This document shows, piece by piece, positions 7,533 to 15,635 of a stretch of DNA of 64,000 nucleotides. The DNA lies in the NCBI RefSeq assembly GCF_023806635.1, contig NZ_JAMTDQ010000090.1:1-64000 (forward strand). Reading direction: 5' to 3'. The position numbers and the translations under genes were made by a program. The notes beneath the pieces were generated by a model. The model ran no database searches, was not told the DNA's origin, and saw only the letters and a program-made list of their open reading frames with translations. This stretch comes from Accumulibacter sp. (GTDB taxonomy: Bacteria; Pseudomonadota; Gammaproteobacteria; Burkholderiales; Rhodocyclaceae). Within the stretch, counting starts at the first letter, position 1. Every line of letters begins with the position of its first letter.

Positions 7533-9042
7533 CGTTTGCTTCCCTTTCCGGATGGAAGAGCGCCGCCAGCATGGCAGCGTGATGTTGGAGGATGGCGTTG
7601 CGCCGCGGCCGTCCGTTGCCGGTGGCGAGCCCGTTGTCGACGCTGAAGGGAGCCGCCGGCAGCCAGTCGGCAATGCGCGCGTAATCCGGCAATCCGGCGT
7701 TGACGCGCGCCACCGCCGCGCTGAGGGCGGCGTGATCGGCGCCCGGCGCGGCGACCAGCAGCGCACACAGGCCGGGCATGCCGTCGCCGCAGACGAGCGC
7801 CTGCGCGATTGCGGGCTCGGCGAGCAGCAGCGACTCGACCCATTCGGGCGCCACGTTGCGACCGAAGGAGGTGATCAGCAGGTTCTTGCGACGCCCGTCG
7901 AGGTGCAGATGGCCATTGCCGTCGATCCGGCCGAGGTCGCCGGTGGCGAACTCCGGCAGCTGCGTCGCCGTGGCCGGCTGCGGCAGCTCGTCGCCGACGT
8001 AGCCGAGAAAGGCCCGCCCGCCCACCAGCACCTCGCCGTCGGCGATCCGCACGCGAACATGCGGCAGCGGGCGCCCGACGCCATCGGCATCGTCGCCGGG
8101 ACGGTTGAGGCTGACGACCGAACCGCACTCGGTCAGTCCGTACCCCTGAAAGGCCGGCAGACCGACGGCACGCGCCCGCGCGAGCAGGTCCGGGGCGACG
8201 CGCGCGCCGCCGACGGCAACGTAGCGCAGATCGTTCGCTGCCACGGGTCCGCCCGCCGCCCGATGCGCGCTCCACATCTTGAGCAGTTCGGGAACGAGGA
8301 TCAGGCTGTTGGCAGCACTGGCGACGACGGTCCGCTCCAGAGCGACCGGGTCGAAACCCGCCATGCCGCGCCAGCCAAGCGTCTGCAGCCCGGCGACGCG
8401 AATCTCGGCGCCGAGCAGCAGCGACGCGTGGATGCCGGCGCTGTTCTCGAGCAGCAGCGGCAGCGGCAGGACGGCCAGATGCCGTTCGATCGCCAGGTCG
8501 GCGAAGCAGCCGGCAACGGCAGCGGCGGTATCGAGCAGGCCGGCGGCGCTCAGGCAGACGCCGCGAGGAGCACCGGTACTGCCGGAAGTGAACGAGATCC
8601 GGGCGGTTGCCGACGGCAGCAGCGCCGCAGGGGTCGCGCGCGCCATCCACAGCAGCCCGTTCGCCTTGCCGGCCACGGTGAATCCGAGGTCCAGACTGGC
8701 GATCCGCGCCGGCTGATCGGTCAGCACCGTGTCGGCGCCGGCCTGCGTCAGGGCGTGCGCCAATTGCGCCGGGCTGAAGAAGCCCGGCAACGGCAGATGG
8801 ACGACGCCGGCCCGCAAGGCGGCAAGGTCGGCGATCACCCAGGCCGGCCCGTTGTCCGCGAGCACGGCGAGCACCCGCACGCCGGCGAGGCCGCAGGCCA
8901 GCGAGTCGATCGCCGACTGCAGCTCGGCGGCCCGCCACGTCTCGCTGTCGCCACGCAGGACGACAGCATGGCGCGGACGCGCGGACAGCGAATCGAACAG
9001 GCGCTCGCCGAGGTCCTGCGCGGTCTGCTGCGCGCCGCTCAT
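7519..9042 (-). CDS. AMP-dependent acyl ligase (ANL superfamily)
   Basis: A 507-aa adenylate-forming enzyme. Motifs: A3 FTSGSTGAPRG (about 170), A5 GYGLTECGS (about 300), A7 ATGDLGRIDG and A8 with LDGRRKNLLITSFGRN, then the C-terminal lid ending GNGRPRR (the catalytic Lys of A10 would lie here but the residue reads Arg/Asn, so it should be checked). It activates a carboxylic acid as acyl-AMP, with CoA or another nucleophile as acceptor. The N-terminal part is short for a fatty acyl-CoA ligase. Its start overlaps the stop of the preceding gene as ATGA; its end overlaps the next by 14 nt, so the genes are made in fixed ratio. Confidence 0.9.
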   Translation of the reverse strand: MSGAQQTAQDLGERLFDSLSARPRHAVVLRGDSETWRAAELQSAIDSLACGLAGVRVLAVLADNGPAWVIADLAALRAGVVHLPLPGFFSPAQLAHALTQAGADTVLTDQPARIASLDLGFTVAGKANGLLWMARATPAALLPSATARISFTSGSTGAPRGVCLSAAGLLDTAAAVAGCFADLAIERHLAVLPLPLLLENSAGIHASLLLGAEIRVAGLQTLGWRGMAGFDPVALERTVVASAANSLILVPELLKMWSAHRAAGGPVAANDLRYVAVGGARVAPDLLARARAVGLPAFQGYGLTECGSVVSLNRPGDDADGVGRPLPHVRVRIADGEVLVGGRAFLGYVGDELPQPATATQLPEFATGDLGRIDGNGHLHLDGRRKNLLITSFGRNVAPEWVESLLLAEPAIAQALVCGDGMPGLCALLVAAPGADHAALSAAVARVNAGLPDYARIADWLPAAPFSVDNGLATGNGRPRRNAILQHHAAMLAALFHPEREANDVLS

Positions 9043-9641
9043 GCGCGTCGGGCGACGCGCGCCAGGGCCGTGCGGATACGCCCGGCGACGACGACCGGCT
9101 GCTGGCTGTAATAGCTGCCCCAGGCTGCCGCAGCCTCGCCCAACCGCTGCGGATCAGCCGGCGCCAGTGCCAGCGCCGGCAGCCCCAGTCGGTTGAGGAT
9201 GGCGATCAGCTCGCGCGTGGCGGTGAAGGTGAGCCACTTGTAGCCCAGCCGATCGAGGTGGGCGGTCAGCGCCATCACGACCTGTATCGTTCCGCCCGGC
9301 TTCTCCGCTGCCAGATTGCCGACCTCGACGATCTCGTCCCGGCGAACCGGTTGTTGCGCCAGGCCGGTCATCGCGTGCTCGATGGGCTGCTCGAGATAAC
9401 ATTCGAGAAACAGCTTCTCGCTGGCTGCCGGCCGCCAGCCGCAGGCGGCAACGATCTGCTGGTGGCGCTCGAAGAGCACCAGGTTGGGAGCGAAGGAAGT
9501 GACGTCGGCGGCATGGTGGCGCGCGAAGACCTGGCGAATGAACGACTCGGCTTCCTCGCGACGGGGCGAGGCTGGATCGGCGTGCGTCACGGTGACCGGG
9601 TCGTTCCGGTTGTCGAAGAAGTGGCGGCGTGCTGGCTGCAT
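9039..9641 (-). CDS. 'thermostable hemolysin' family protein (GNAT-like fold)
   Basis: A 200-aa protein recognised as the family named after the Vibrio delta-VPH thermostable hemolysin. Telling stretches are EEAESFIRQVFARHHAADV, GWRPA...LFLECYLEQP, and the conserved EIVEVGNLAAEKPGG. The fold resembles N-acyltransferases and LuxI-type autoinducer synthases more than any pore former (family knowledge, from memory), and no signal peptide or membrane segment is visible; a toxin role is therefore doubtful. An acyl-transfer step using the ligase product would fit. ATG at 9641 heads the seven-gene operon. A TTAAG direct repeat sits 45-60 bp upstream. Confidence 0.82.
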   Translation of the reverse strand: MQPARRHFFDNRNDPVTVTHADPASPRREEAESFIRQVFARHHAADVTSFAPNLVLFERHQQIVAACGWRPAASEKLFLECYLEQPIEHAMTGLAQQPVRRDEIVEVGNLAAEKPGGTIQVVMALTAHLDRLGYKWLTFTATRELIAILNRLGLPALALAPADPQRLGEAAAAWGSYYSQQPVVVAGRIRTALARVARRA

Positions 9642-9685
9642 GGCAGGAACCCTCTGAGCAAGTGCGCGCAGCTTGAGGGCGCTTC

Positions 9686-9701
9686 CTTAACAAGCTCTTA
9701 A
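9686..9701 (-). promoter_or_regulatory. PmrA/QseB-type direct-repeat box
   Basis: On the minus strand TTAAG occurs twice with an exact 11-bp period (TTTAAGAGCTTGTTAAGG). This is the layout known for PmrA/QseB-type OmpR regulators (TTAA-x7-TTAA on one DNA face). It lies 45-60 bp before the start of the operon whose last two genes encode such a regulator and its kinase. Regulation is inferred. Confidence 0.5.
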
Positions 9702-9850
9702 ACGGAAACGCCGCGGGGCGCCTGACCGGAAGGGGGGGGCGGGGGGGCGGGTGCCAGCGACGGACGCCGGCGATGCCGGCAGCTACGGCGAACGGCTCAC
9801 CAGTTGTGAACAAGTCTGCTGCGCGACCGCTCTGCGGCGTGGCTCCCTGA

Positions 9851-10426
9851 TCAATAGGGGACAGACCACGTTTTTCCGTCGCCCAATCGCCACTTCACCT
9901 CTGGCATCAGCAGCGGCGCCACTTCATCTCGATCGCGCGGTTGATGCACGACCCGATACTGCTCCTCTACCGGCTCGCGGCAGATCAGCAATTCGCCGCC
10001 CATCAGGTCGAGCAGCCAGACTTCCGGAATGCCATGCCGAGCATAGAGTGGCAGCTTCACTCCGCGATCGAACTGCACCGACGAGTGCGCAACCTCGACA
10101 ACCAACAGCGCATCGGTTGCGCCGGGTAGCCGCTCCATGTAATCGTCCGGTCGCAGCAAGACGATGTCGGGTTGCGGTTCCGAATGCTCGTCGAGACGCA
10201 GCGGGTTTTGCACACTGACCAGATACTGATCACCGGCGGCGGCGGCGAAGAACTGCGCGAGACGGTTGACGACAAAGGCGTGCTTGCTGCCGATGGGCGC
10301 CATATCAACGATCTCCCCTTCGATCAGCTCGACCCTGCTTTCCGACGACAGGATGCCCGCTTCGCCCATCCTGTGGAAGTCGTTCACGCTGAGGCGGTGG
10401 CGGGCTTGCGCCATCAATTCGATCAT
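9851..10426 (-). CDS. Uma2-family (DUF820) PD-(D/E)XK protein
   Basis: A 191-aa protein of the Uma2/DUF820 family, which has a restriction-endonuclease-like fold. Visible: ESRVELIEGEIVDM, H in SKHAFVVNRL, the acidic pair in QPDIVLLRPDD, then LLVVEVAHSSVQFDRGVKLPLYARHG with the E and K of the motif, and the typical PEVWLLDL. The cellular role of the family is unsettled (mobile-element associated or cyanobacterial multi-copy). Start at 10426 (MIELMAQARHRLS) is a choice; in-frame ATGs lie upstream (to 10483) and 12 bp downstream. It sits where rng often follows maf in betaproteobacteria, so it may have been inserted there. A second member is at 45248-45799. Confidence 0.8.
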   Translation of the reverse strand: MIELMAQARHRLSVNDFHRMGEAGILSSESRVELIEGEIVDMAPIGSKHAFVVNRLAQFFAAAAGDQYLVSVQNPLRLDEHSEPQPDIVLLRPDDYMERLPGATDALLVVEVAHSSVQFDRGVKLPLYARHGIPEVWLLDLMGGELLICREPVEEQYRVVHQPRDRDEVAPLLMPEVKWRLGDGKTWSVPY

Positions 10427-10579
10427 GCTGCCCACGGTGCATCTCCGATGTGATTGCATCGTTCCGCTGCATTGGTGCGCCAAAGGGTAGGAAATCCGAC
10501 GGCACCAGCGAGAGTGTATGGAGTATCCGAGCCTTCATCAAGGGGCGTCAATCCGGGATAGGTGCCCCTTGACCGGCGC

Positions 10580-11203
10580 CTAGGGCAGGACGCCGCAGCG
10601 CCTGAGCAACAGCGCCGTCTCGCACAGCGGCAGACCCATGACCCCGGAGTAGCTGCCGGCGAGATGCTCGACGAACATCCCGGCGCGGCCCTGGATGCCG
10701 TAGGCGCCGGCCTTGTCCAGCGGCTCGCCGCTGGCGACGTAGCGGCAGATTTCGCCATCATCGAGGTGACGGAAGCGCACCACGCTGTCGGACAGCGCGA
10801 GTTCGATGCGGCCCTGGAAGGCAACCGCGACGGCGGTCAGCACTCGATGACTGCGGCCCGAAAGGCAGCGCAGGATGCGGCAGGCATCGTCGGCATCGAC
10901 CGGCTTGCCGATCAGCTCACCGGCCAGTTCCAGAGTCGTGTCGGCGGCGAGAACCGCCTGCGGCAACAGCCGTCGCCGGCGGACCAGCTCGCAGCCGTGC
11001 TCCGCCTTGCTGCGCGCCAGGCGCTCGACGTAGTGCCGCGCATCCTCCCCGGGCAGCGGCGTTTCATCGACCGCCGCATCTTCGCGCGGCGCACCGCGGA
11101 AGCTGATGGTGTCGAAGGCGACGCCGATCTGCGCCAGCAGCTCGCGCCGGCGCGGGCTGCGCGAGGCGAGATGGACGCGTTGCTGCAGTGGGCCGCCGGC
11201 CAC
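10580..11203 (-). CDS. maf: Maf/YceF-type nucleoside triphosphate pyrophosphatase
   Basis: A 207-aa house-cleaning pyrophosphatase that hydrolyses non-canonical or modified NTPs to NMPs. Motifs: LASRSPRRRELL at the N-terminus, DETP with YVERLARSKA, the catalytic LAADTTLELAGELIGKP and the C-terminal DKAGAYGIQGRAG...GSYSGVMGLP. The start is GTG at 11203, immediately behind the TGA of rlmH (TGAGTG); this gives the usual family N-terminus. It is the last gene of the nadD-rsfS-rlmH-maf run. Ribonuclease G (rng), which often follows maf in this group, is missing. Confidence 0.93.
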   Translation of the reverse strand: MAGGPLQQRVHLASRSPRRRELLAQIGVAFDTISFRGAPREDAAVDETPLPGEDARHYVERLARSKAEHGCELVRRRRLLPQAVLAADTTLELAGELIGKPVDADDACRILRCLSGRSHRVLTAVAVAFQGRIELALSDSVVRFRHLDDGEICRYVASGEPLDKAGAYGIQGRAGMFVEHLAGSYSGVMGLPLCETALLLRRCGVLP

Positions 11204-11674
11204 TCAGTCCTCGCGATGGTAGGGATGGTTGCGGATCACGCTGCAGGCGCGGTAGAGCTGCTCGCACAGCAGCAGCCGCGCCAGCGCATGCGGCAGGGTC
11301 AGGCGCGAGAGGCGAATGATCTCGTCGGCCTGCTGCTTCAACGCCGCGTCGACGCCGTCGGCACTGCCGATGACGAAGGCGGTGTCGCCGCCAGCCTGCA
11401 TCCAGCCGGCAAGGCGCTGCGCCAGTTCGAGCGTGCTCAGGTCGGACCCGCGCTCGTCGAGTACCACCAGCCGGCGGAAACCCTGCAGCGCCGCCAGCAG
11501 TCGCGTCCGCTCGGCGGCAAGAAGCTGTTCGCGGCTCTTCGTGCCACGCACCTCGGCCTTGACCTCGATCACCGACAGCGGCAGCTCGCGCGGCATCCGC
11601 TTGAGGTACTCGGCGCAGCCAGCGCCGACCCAGGCGGGCGGTCTGTTCCCGACGGCGACGATGGCCAGCCTCAT
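11204..11674 (-). CDS. rlmH: 23S rRNA (pseudouridine-1915-N3) methyltransferase RlmH
   Basis: A 156-aa SPOUT methyltransferase that methylates pseudouridine 1915 in helix 69 of 23S rRNA within the assembled ribosome. Start MRLAIVAVGN; SAM-binding knot residues in FVIGSADG and the family signature YRACSVIRNHPYHRE at the C-terminus. Length matches the family. ATG overlaps the rsfS stop (ATGA). A longer in-frame opening upstream is rsfS antisense-free noise and is rejected because the family starts at MRL. Confidence 0.96.
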   Translation of the reverse strand: MRLAIVAVGNRPPAWVGAGCAEYLKRMPRELPLSVIEVKAEVRGTKSREQLLAAERTRLLAALQGFRRLVVLDERGSDLSTLELAQRLAGWMQAGGDTAFVIGSADGVDAALKQQADEIIRLSRLTLPHALARLLLCEQLYRACSVIRNHPYHRED

Positions 11675-12054
11675 GCCTCGCCGAGGCTGGCCTCCGAAAG
11701 CTGGCGACCTGCCTGGCGAACGCGCAGCGGCCCCTTGCCGCCCCACAGTTCCTCCAGGTTGTAATAGCTGCGCACCGCCGGCTGCATGACATGGACGATG
11801 ATGTCGCCGAGATCGACGAGGATCCACTCGCCCGCCTCCTCGCCCTCGCAGGAGAGGATGCTGCCACCGGCCTCGCCCACCTTTTCCTGCACGTTGCGTG
11901 CCAGCGACCGGACCTGGCGGTTCGAATCGCCACAGGCGATGATCATCCGGTCGAAGAGCGCCGTCAGGCGGCTGGTGTCGATGACCTCGATATCTCGGCC
12001 CTTGATGTCGTCGAGCGCAGCGACGACCAGCTTTTCGAGATCGGCAAGTTCCAT
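11671..12054 (-). CDS. rsfS: ribosomal silencing factor RsfS
   Basis: A 127-aa RsfS/Iojap protein that binds uL14 and blocks joining of ribosomal subunits when nutrients are short. Motifs: IKGRDIEVIDTSRLTALFDRM, ACGDSNRQVRSLARNVQEK, and GEWILVDLGDIIVHVM...YYNLEELWG. Start ATG at 12054 (MELADLEKLV) lies 7 bp after the nadD stop; a longer frame upstream is part of nadD. Its stop overlaps rlmH by 4 nt. Confidence 0.96.
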   Translation of the reverse strand: MELADLEKLVVAALDDIKGRDIEVIDTSRLTALFDRMIIACGDSNRQVRSLARNVQEKVGEAGGSILSCEGEEAGEWILVDLGDIIVHVMQPAVRSYYNLEELWGGKGPLRVRQAGRQLSEASLGEA

Positions 12055-12061
12055 GGGCGGC

Positions 12062-12739
12062 TCAGCAGTGGGGATAAAGGCGATGGCGCCGAATATAAGC
12101 GATAACCGGATCGGGCAGCAAATAGCGGACGCTCTCGCCATTGGCGAGCAGCTGGCGGACACGCGTCGCCGAGATCGCCAGTTGTGTCATCGCAAAGGTG
12201 GCGACCAGCCCGGCCGGCGAAGCCGCAAGTTCGGCCGGACTGCTGCAGAAGCGGTCGCGGCAGTGCGCCGCCAGCGCCGGCGGCAACTGCGCCGGATCAA
12301 GCGGATAACCCGGGCGATGGGCGACCGCGAGGTGCGCCAGGGCAAGCAGCGACTGCCAGCGGTGCCAGCCCGGCAGGCCGGCAAAGGCGTCGGCGCCGAG
12401 GAGGAGGACGAGCGGCCGGCGCCCCCCGCAGTGTTCGGGCGAACGCAGTCGTTCCAGCGTCGGCACGGTGCGACTCGGCTGCGCGACCGTCACCTCGCTC
12501 TCGTCGACCTCGAAAAGCGGGTTGTCGGCAGTCGCCAGACGGACCATCGCCAGGCGTTGACTGGCGGTCACCCGCGGCGCGTCACGCAGCCTCGGCTGAC
12601 CCGCCGGAAGCCAGCGGATCGCGCTCAGCGCGAGGGCGCCGACGGCCTCCTCGGCAAGGCGCAGGTGCCCGTAGTGAACCGGATCGAAGGTGCCACCGAA
12701 AATCCCCAGCGGGCCATCGCCGCTGCCCTCGTCAGGCAT
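12062..12739 (-). CDS. nadD: nicotinate-nucleotide adenylyltransferase
   Basis: A 225-aa NadD, joining nicotinate mononucleotide and ATP to deamido-NAD in NAD synthesis. Nucleotidyltransferase motifs GIFGGTFDPVHYGHLRLAE near the N-terminus and ISATRVRQLL near the C-terminus. Start ATG at 12739 overlaps the preceding membrane-protein gene by 8 nt. The nadD-rsfS-rlmH-maf order is the one common in proteobacteria. Confidence 0.95.
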   Translation of the reverse strand: MPDEGSGDGPLGIFGGTFDPVHYGHLRLAEEAVGALALSAIRWLPAGQPRLRDAPRVTASQRLAMVRLATADNPLFEVDESEVTVAQPSRTVPTLERLRSPEHCGGRRPLVLLLGADAFAGLPGWHRWQSLLALAHLAVAHRPGYPLDPAQLPPALAAHCRDRFCSSPAELAASPAGLVATFAMTQLAISATRVRQLLANGESVRYLLPDPVIAYIRRHRLYPHC

Positions 12740-13511
12740 CGCTGTCGCCGGTGCTGACGAAGACATCGCGATAACTGACGTAGAAGCTGGCAAAGACCGC
12801 CGGCGCGACGACAAGGAGGACGAGGACGGTCATCCCGGTGGCCACCAGCGATGCGCCGAGCTGCAGCAGCGTCCCGACGACGCCGAGCAACAGCGCCGGC
12901 AGCACCACCGCGACGAGGGCCAGCGCCAGCGAGTAGACGAGGAAGGCGCGCCAGTTGCGGGCACAGGCGACGAAACTGAAGAACAGTGCCTTCGCCGGCG
13001 GCAGCGAATGCCAGCCGACGAGAACCGGCGCATACCAGTAGGCCATGACCAGCGGGCAGAGGAGCAGCAGGGCGAGCTGTGCCGCAAGAAGGATGTCGCC
13101 ACTCGCCAGCACGTCGTCCGCCGGTTTCGTGCCGAGCAGCATCATCGCCATCAGTGCGCCGCCATCGGCCACTGCCGAGATCGCCAGGATGCCGACCGTC
13201 GCCGCCAGGTACACGGCGCCGAGAGCCAGCAGCGAACGCTGATTGCTGCGAAAGCCCGAGAACAGCATCTGCGGTGTCACCGGCAGCGAACGGTCGATGT
13301 TGCGGCAGACGTTCATCAGGCTGACCGAGAAGGCCGGGATGCACAGCGTGGTGAGCACCGTGCCGATCACCGGCAACAGGTTGACCATCGCCATCAGCAG
13401 CCAGTAGCTGACGACGAGGAAGGTCAACATCACGTGCCCCTTGCGAAAGATGCGGAAACCATCGCTGAGCCAGCGCCATCCCTGCGCTGCGGAAAGAGTC
13501 AGTGCTTGCAT
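12732..13511 (-). CDS. BPSS1780-family polytopic membrane protein (copy 1)
   Basis: A 259-aa integral membrane protein typical of betaproteobacteria, function unknown. About six hydrophobic segments (around 28-60, 92-125, 145-170, 190-215, 220-245). N-terminus has the family's GWRWLSDGFRIFRK, mid part PVLVGWHSLPPAKALFFSF, and the end FASFYVSYRDVFV. Start ATG at 13511 follows the stop of a paralogue by 13 bp; its end overlaps nadD. Both copies share the amphipathic W-x-F-x-x-G-W helix and the ...YRD-F end, so they arose by duplication. Possible role in membrane homeostasis is only a guess. Confidence 0.85.
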   Translation of the reverse strand: MQALTLSAAQGWRWLSDGFRIFRKGHVMLTFLVVSYWLLMAMVNLLPVIGTVLTTLCIPAFSVSLMNVCRNIDRSLPVTPQMLFSGFRSNQRSLLALGAVYLAATVGILAISAVADGGALMAMMLLGTKPADDVLASGDILLAAQLALLLLCPLVMAYWYAPVLVGWHSLPPAKALFFSFVACARNWRAFLVYSLALALVAVVLPALLLGVVGTLLQLGASLVATGMTVLVLLVVAPAVFASFYVSYRDVFVSTGDSDA

Positions 13512-13524
13512 GTTTTCGGGCGGT

Positions 13525-14262
13525 TCAGGCGGTCATGAAGGTATCGCGATACGAAGCATACACGGAGCCGGCGAGCACCGGTCCGAGGACCAGGAATCCG
13601 AGGCCGAGCGGCAGGGCGGCGAAGAAGCACAGGATCATCGTCAGCAATCCATAGACGAGCAGGCAGGGAAGGTTCTTCGTGCAGGCCTGGAAGCTGGCCT
13701 TGAGCGCCGCCGTCGGCGGCATGCCGTTGAACACGACCAGCGCCGGCGCGAACCAGACGGCCATGACGACCAGCAGCGACAGCAGCAACCAGATGAGGCC
13801 GGCAACGGCGATGCCGCCGAGGGCGATGCCGACACCGAGCGGGTTTGCCAGCACCAGGCCACCGGCGATGCCGCCGCCGAGGGAAAGGAATACCAGCACG
13901 ACGAGCAACAGCATCGCCAGCATGTAGAAGACGCCAAGCGTCATCAGCGCACCCGTATCACGCCTGAAACCGGCAAACAGGTCGCCGATCTCGATTGCCT
14001 CGCCGATCACCGCCTTGCGACAGGCGAGCAGCATTCCCGCCGCCAGCAAGGGCGTCAGCAGGTAGGCGGCGAGGTAGCCGATGACCGGGACGATCGCCAG
14101 CCCGACGTAGATGACGATCATGATGACCATCATGGCGATCCAGACGGCCGGGTTGGCGGCGAAGATCGCCCAGCCCTGGCGAAACCAGTCGAACACGCTG
14201 CCCGCATCGAGCCGGCGGCTGGCGCCGTCGAACTGCGGCGCGGGGATCGGAAATTGCTCCAT
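13525..14262 (-). CDS. BPSS1780-family polytopic membrane protein (copy 2)
   Basis: A 245-aa membrane protein related to the next gene. It begins with a soluble stretch, then SVFDWFRQGWAIFAANPAVW and about six membrane segments, with WFAPALVVFNGMPPTAALKASF corresponding to the mid motif of copy 1, and ends YASYRDTFM. Start ATG at 14262; upstream of this the open frame covers part of the methyltransferase gene and is not coding. The gap to the methyltransferase stop is 86 bp, so a promoter may lie there. Function unknown. Confidence 0.85.
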   Translation of the reverse strand: MEQFPIPAPQFDGASRRLDAGSVFDWFRQGWAIFAANPAVWIAMMVIMIVIYVGLAIVPVIGYLAAYLLTPLLAAGMLLACRKAVIGEAIEIGDLFAGFRRDTGALMTLGVFYMLAMLLLVVLVFLSLGGGIAGGLVLANPLGVGIALGGIAVAGLIWLLLSLLVVMAVWFAPALVVFNGMPPTAALKASFQACTKNLPCLLVYGLLTMILCFFAALPLGLGFLVLGPVLAGSVYASYRDTFMTA

Positions 14263-14348
14263 GGGGATCGCGGCCTGATGACAAAGGGTAGGAGATGCTA
14301 GCGTCCCGCAACGAACGAGGCAAGCCGCACCGCTGGTCCGCGCCGCCA

Positions 14349-15635
14349 TCAGGTGGGGCAACGCGTCAGCAGCATGCGCTCGATGGCGTTGAGAAAGCCG
14401 TAGAGCGGTGCGAAGTCCGCGAACAGCGTGGCATCGTCGGGCGGCGAGCGACGGAACTTCTCCTCGCCGCGCACCAGCGCGAAGACCTCGGCAAAGCTGC
14501 GCCGGCCGTCGATGTACTTGAGGATGAACTTGCCGAAGCGGCCGACGTCGAGTGGCAGGCTGATGCCGGTATGGCTGTGCCGCATGATGAAGGGCACCTC
14601 GGTGCTGCGGTGGATGATGGCCGACAACTCGGGCCCGCTCACCGGTTCGTGGCAGAAGAACGGGATGTACTGCGGGTCGCCGTAGGGAGCGACGCGAGCG
14701 CCGCGGCAAAGATAGAAGGAGTGCGTCACCAGCGTACCGCCGAGCAATTCGGCGATCGCCTGTTGCTGGCGCAAGGGCAGGAGCGCGACGGCTTCGAGGA
14801 ACGGCGGCCGTCGCGGCGCCAGCACCAGCGGCGGCAGGTACGGTGCACGCCCGCGGCCGACATCGGAGAACTCGATGTGCAGACCGTGCGCATCGTGCAG
14901 CCACGCGTACAGTTCCTCGACGGTGTACGCACGATCCTGCGCATGCAGCAGCAGATCGTAGATGCCGGCGTCACCGCGTCGATGGTCGGATATCAGGGCC
15001 TCGCCGCGGGCAAACCAGTTCGTCTGCGGCAACGCCGCCAGCACCTGGCGGGCATGGTCGAGGCGCTGGTCGATGCTGTCGCAGCCGACGTTGATCCGGC
15101 GCAGCAGTTCCTGCATCTGGTAGACGCCGGTACGACCGTAGGTCGCGTAGACCAGCACGCCGATCGCGCCACCGGCCGCCAGGACGGCGAGCAGCGCGCG
15201 CAGGCCGGCATCGGGGTCCGGCAGGTGGTGCAGGACCCCCGAACAGTTGATGTAGTCGAACTCGCCCAGCCCAAGCCGGGGCAGCTCGAGCAGCGACGCC
15301 TGCAACCAGCGGATGTTCCCGAGTCCGCGGATTTCGGCCCGTCGGCGCGCGATGGCGATGCTCGCCGCGCTCAGGTCGAGGTGCACGATCTCGGCGTCGG
15401 TAGCGCGCAACTGTTCCGCGAGATAGATCGTCGCGTCGCCGGTACCGCCGCCGGCAACGAGAACGCGCCAGCCGCGGCGGAAATCCTGCTGGCCGGCGAA
15501 GCAGTAGTGGTTGATCATCGGCAGCGAGTCGAGCCAGGTCGGCAGCAGCCGCCGGCTTTCCTCGTCGGGATCGCGCGGGGGATAGGGCAGCGCTTCGTAC
15601 TGCTCCCTGACCTGCGGCAGGACACCGTCACTCAT
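14349..15635 (-). CDS. class I SAM-dependent methyltransferase with extra C-terminal domain
   Basis: A 428-aa protein. Residues about 1-200 form a class I methyltransferase: motif I VLVAGGGTGDATIYLAEQL, acidic end of beta-2 in IVHLDLS, and INCSGVLHHLPDPDAG at motif IV-V. The C-terminal half (about 240-428) contains a winged-helix-like region ending DGRRSFAEVFALVRGE. Substrate unknown. Start ATG at 15635 gives MSDGVLPQVREQYEALPYP, the usual family beginning; it overlaps the thrB end by 8 nt. Its place behind thrB is a link of position only. Confidence 0.82.
   Translation of the reverse strand: MSDGVLPQVREQYEALPYPPRDPDEESRRLLPTWLDSLPMINHYCFAGQQDFRRGWRVLVAGGGTGDATIYLAEQLRATDAEIVHLDLSAASIAIARRRAEIRGLGNIRWLQASLLELPRLGLGEFDYINCSGVLHHLPDPDAGLRALLAVLAAGGAIGVLVYATYGRTGVYQMQELLRRINVGCDSIDQRLDHARQVLAALPQTNWFARGEALISDHRRGDAGIYDLLLHAQDRAYTVEELYAWLHDAHGLHIEFSDVGRGRAPYLPPLVLAPRRPPFLEAVALLPLRQQQAIAELLGGTLVTHSFYLCRGARVAPYGDPQYIPFFCHEPVSGPELSAIIHRSTEVPFIMRHSHTGISLPLDVGRFGKFILKYIDGRRSFAEVFALVRGEEKFRRSPPDDATLFADFAPLYGFLNAIERMLLTRCPT

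Noticed and set aside
9039-9641. A secreted hemolysin toxin
   Set aside because: Family name only; no signal peptide or membrane segment, and its operon is metabolic.
9728-9752. Poly-G run as a G-quadruplex control element
   Set aside because: G tracts are present but no evidence beyond composition, and long G runs are prone to sequencing error.
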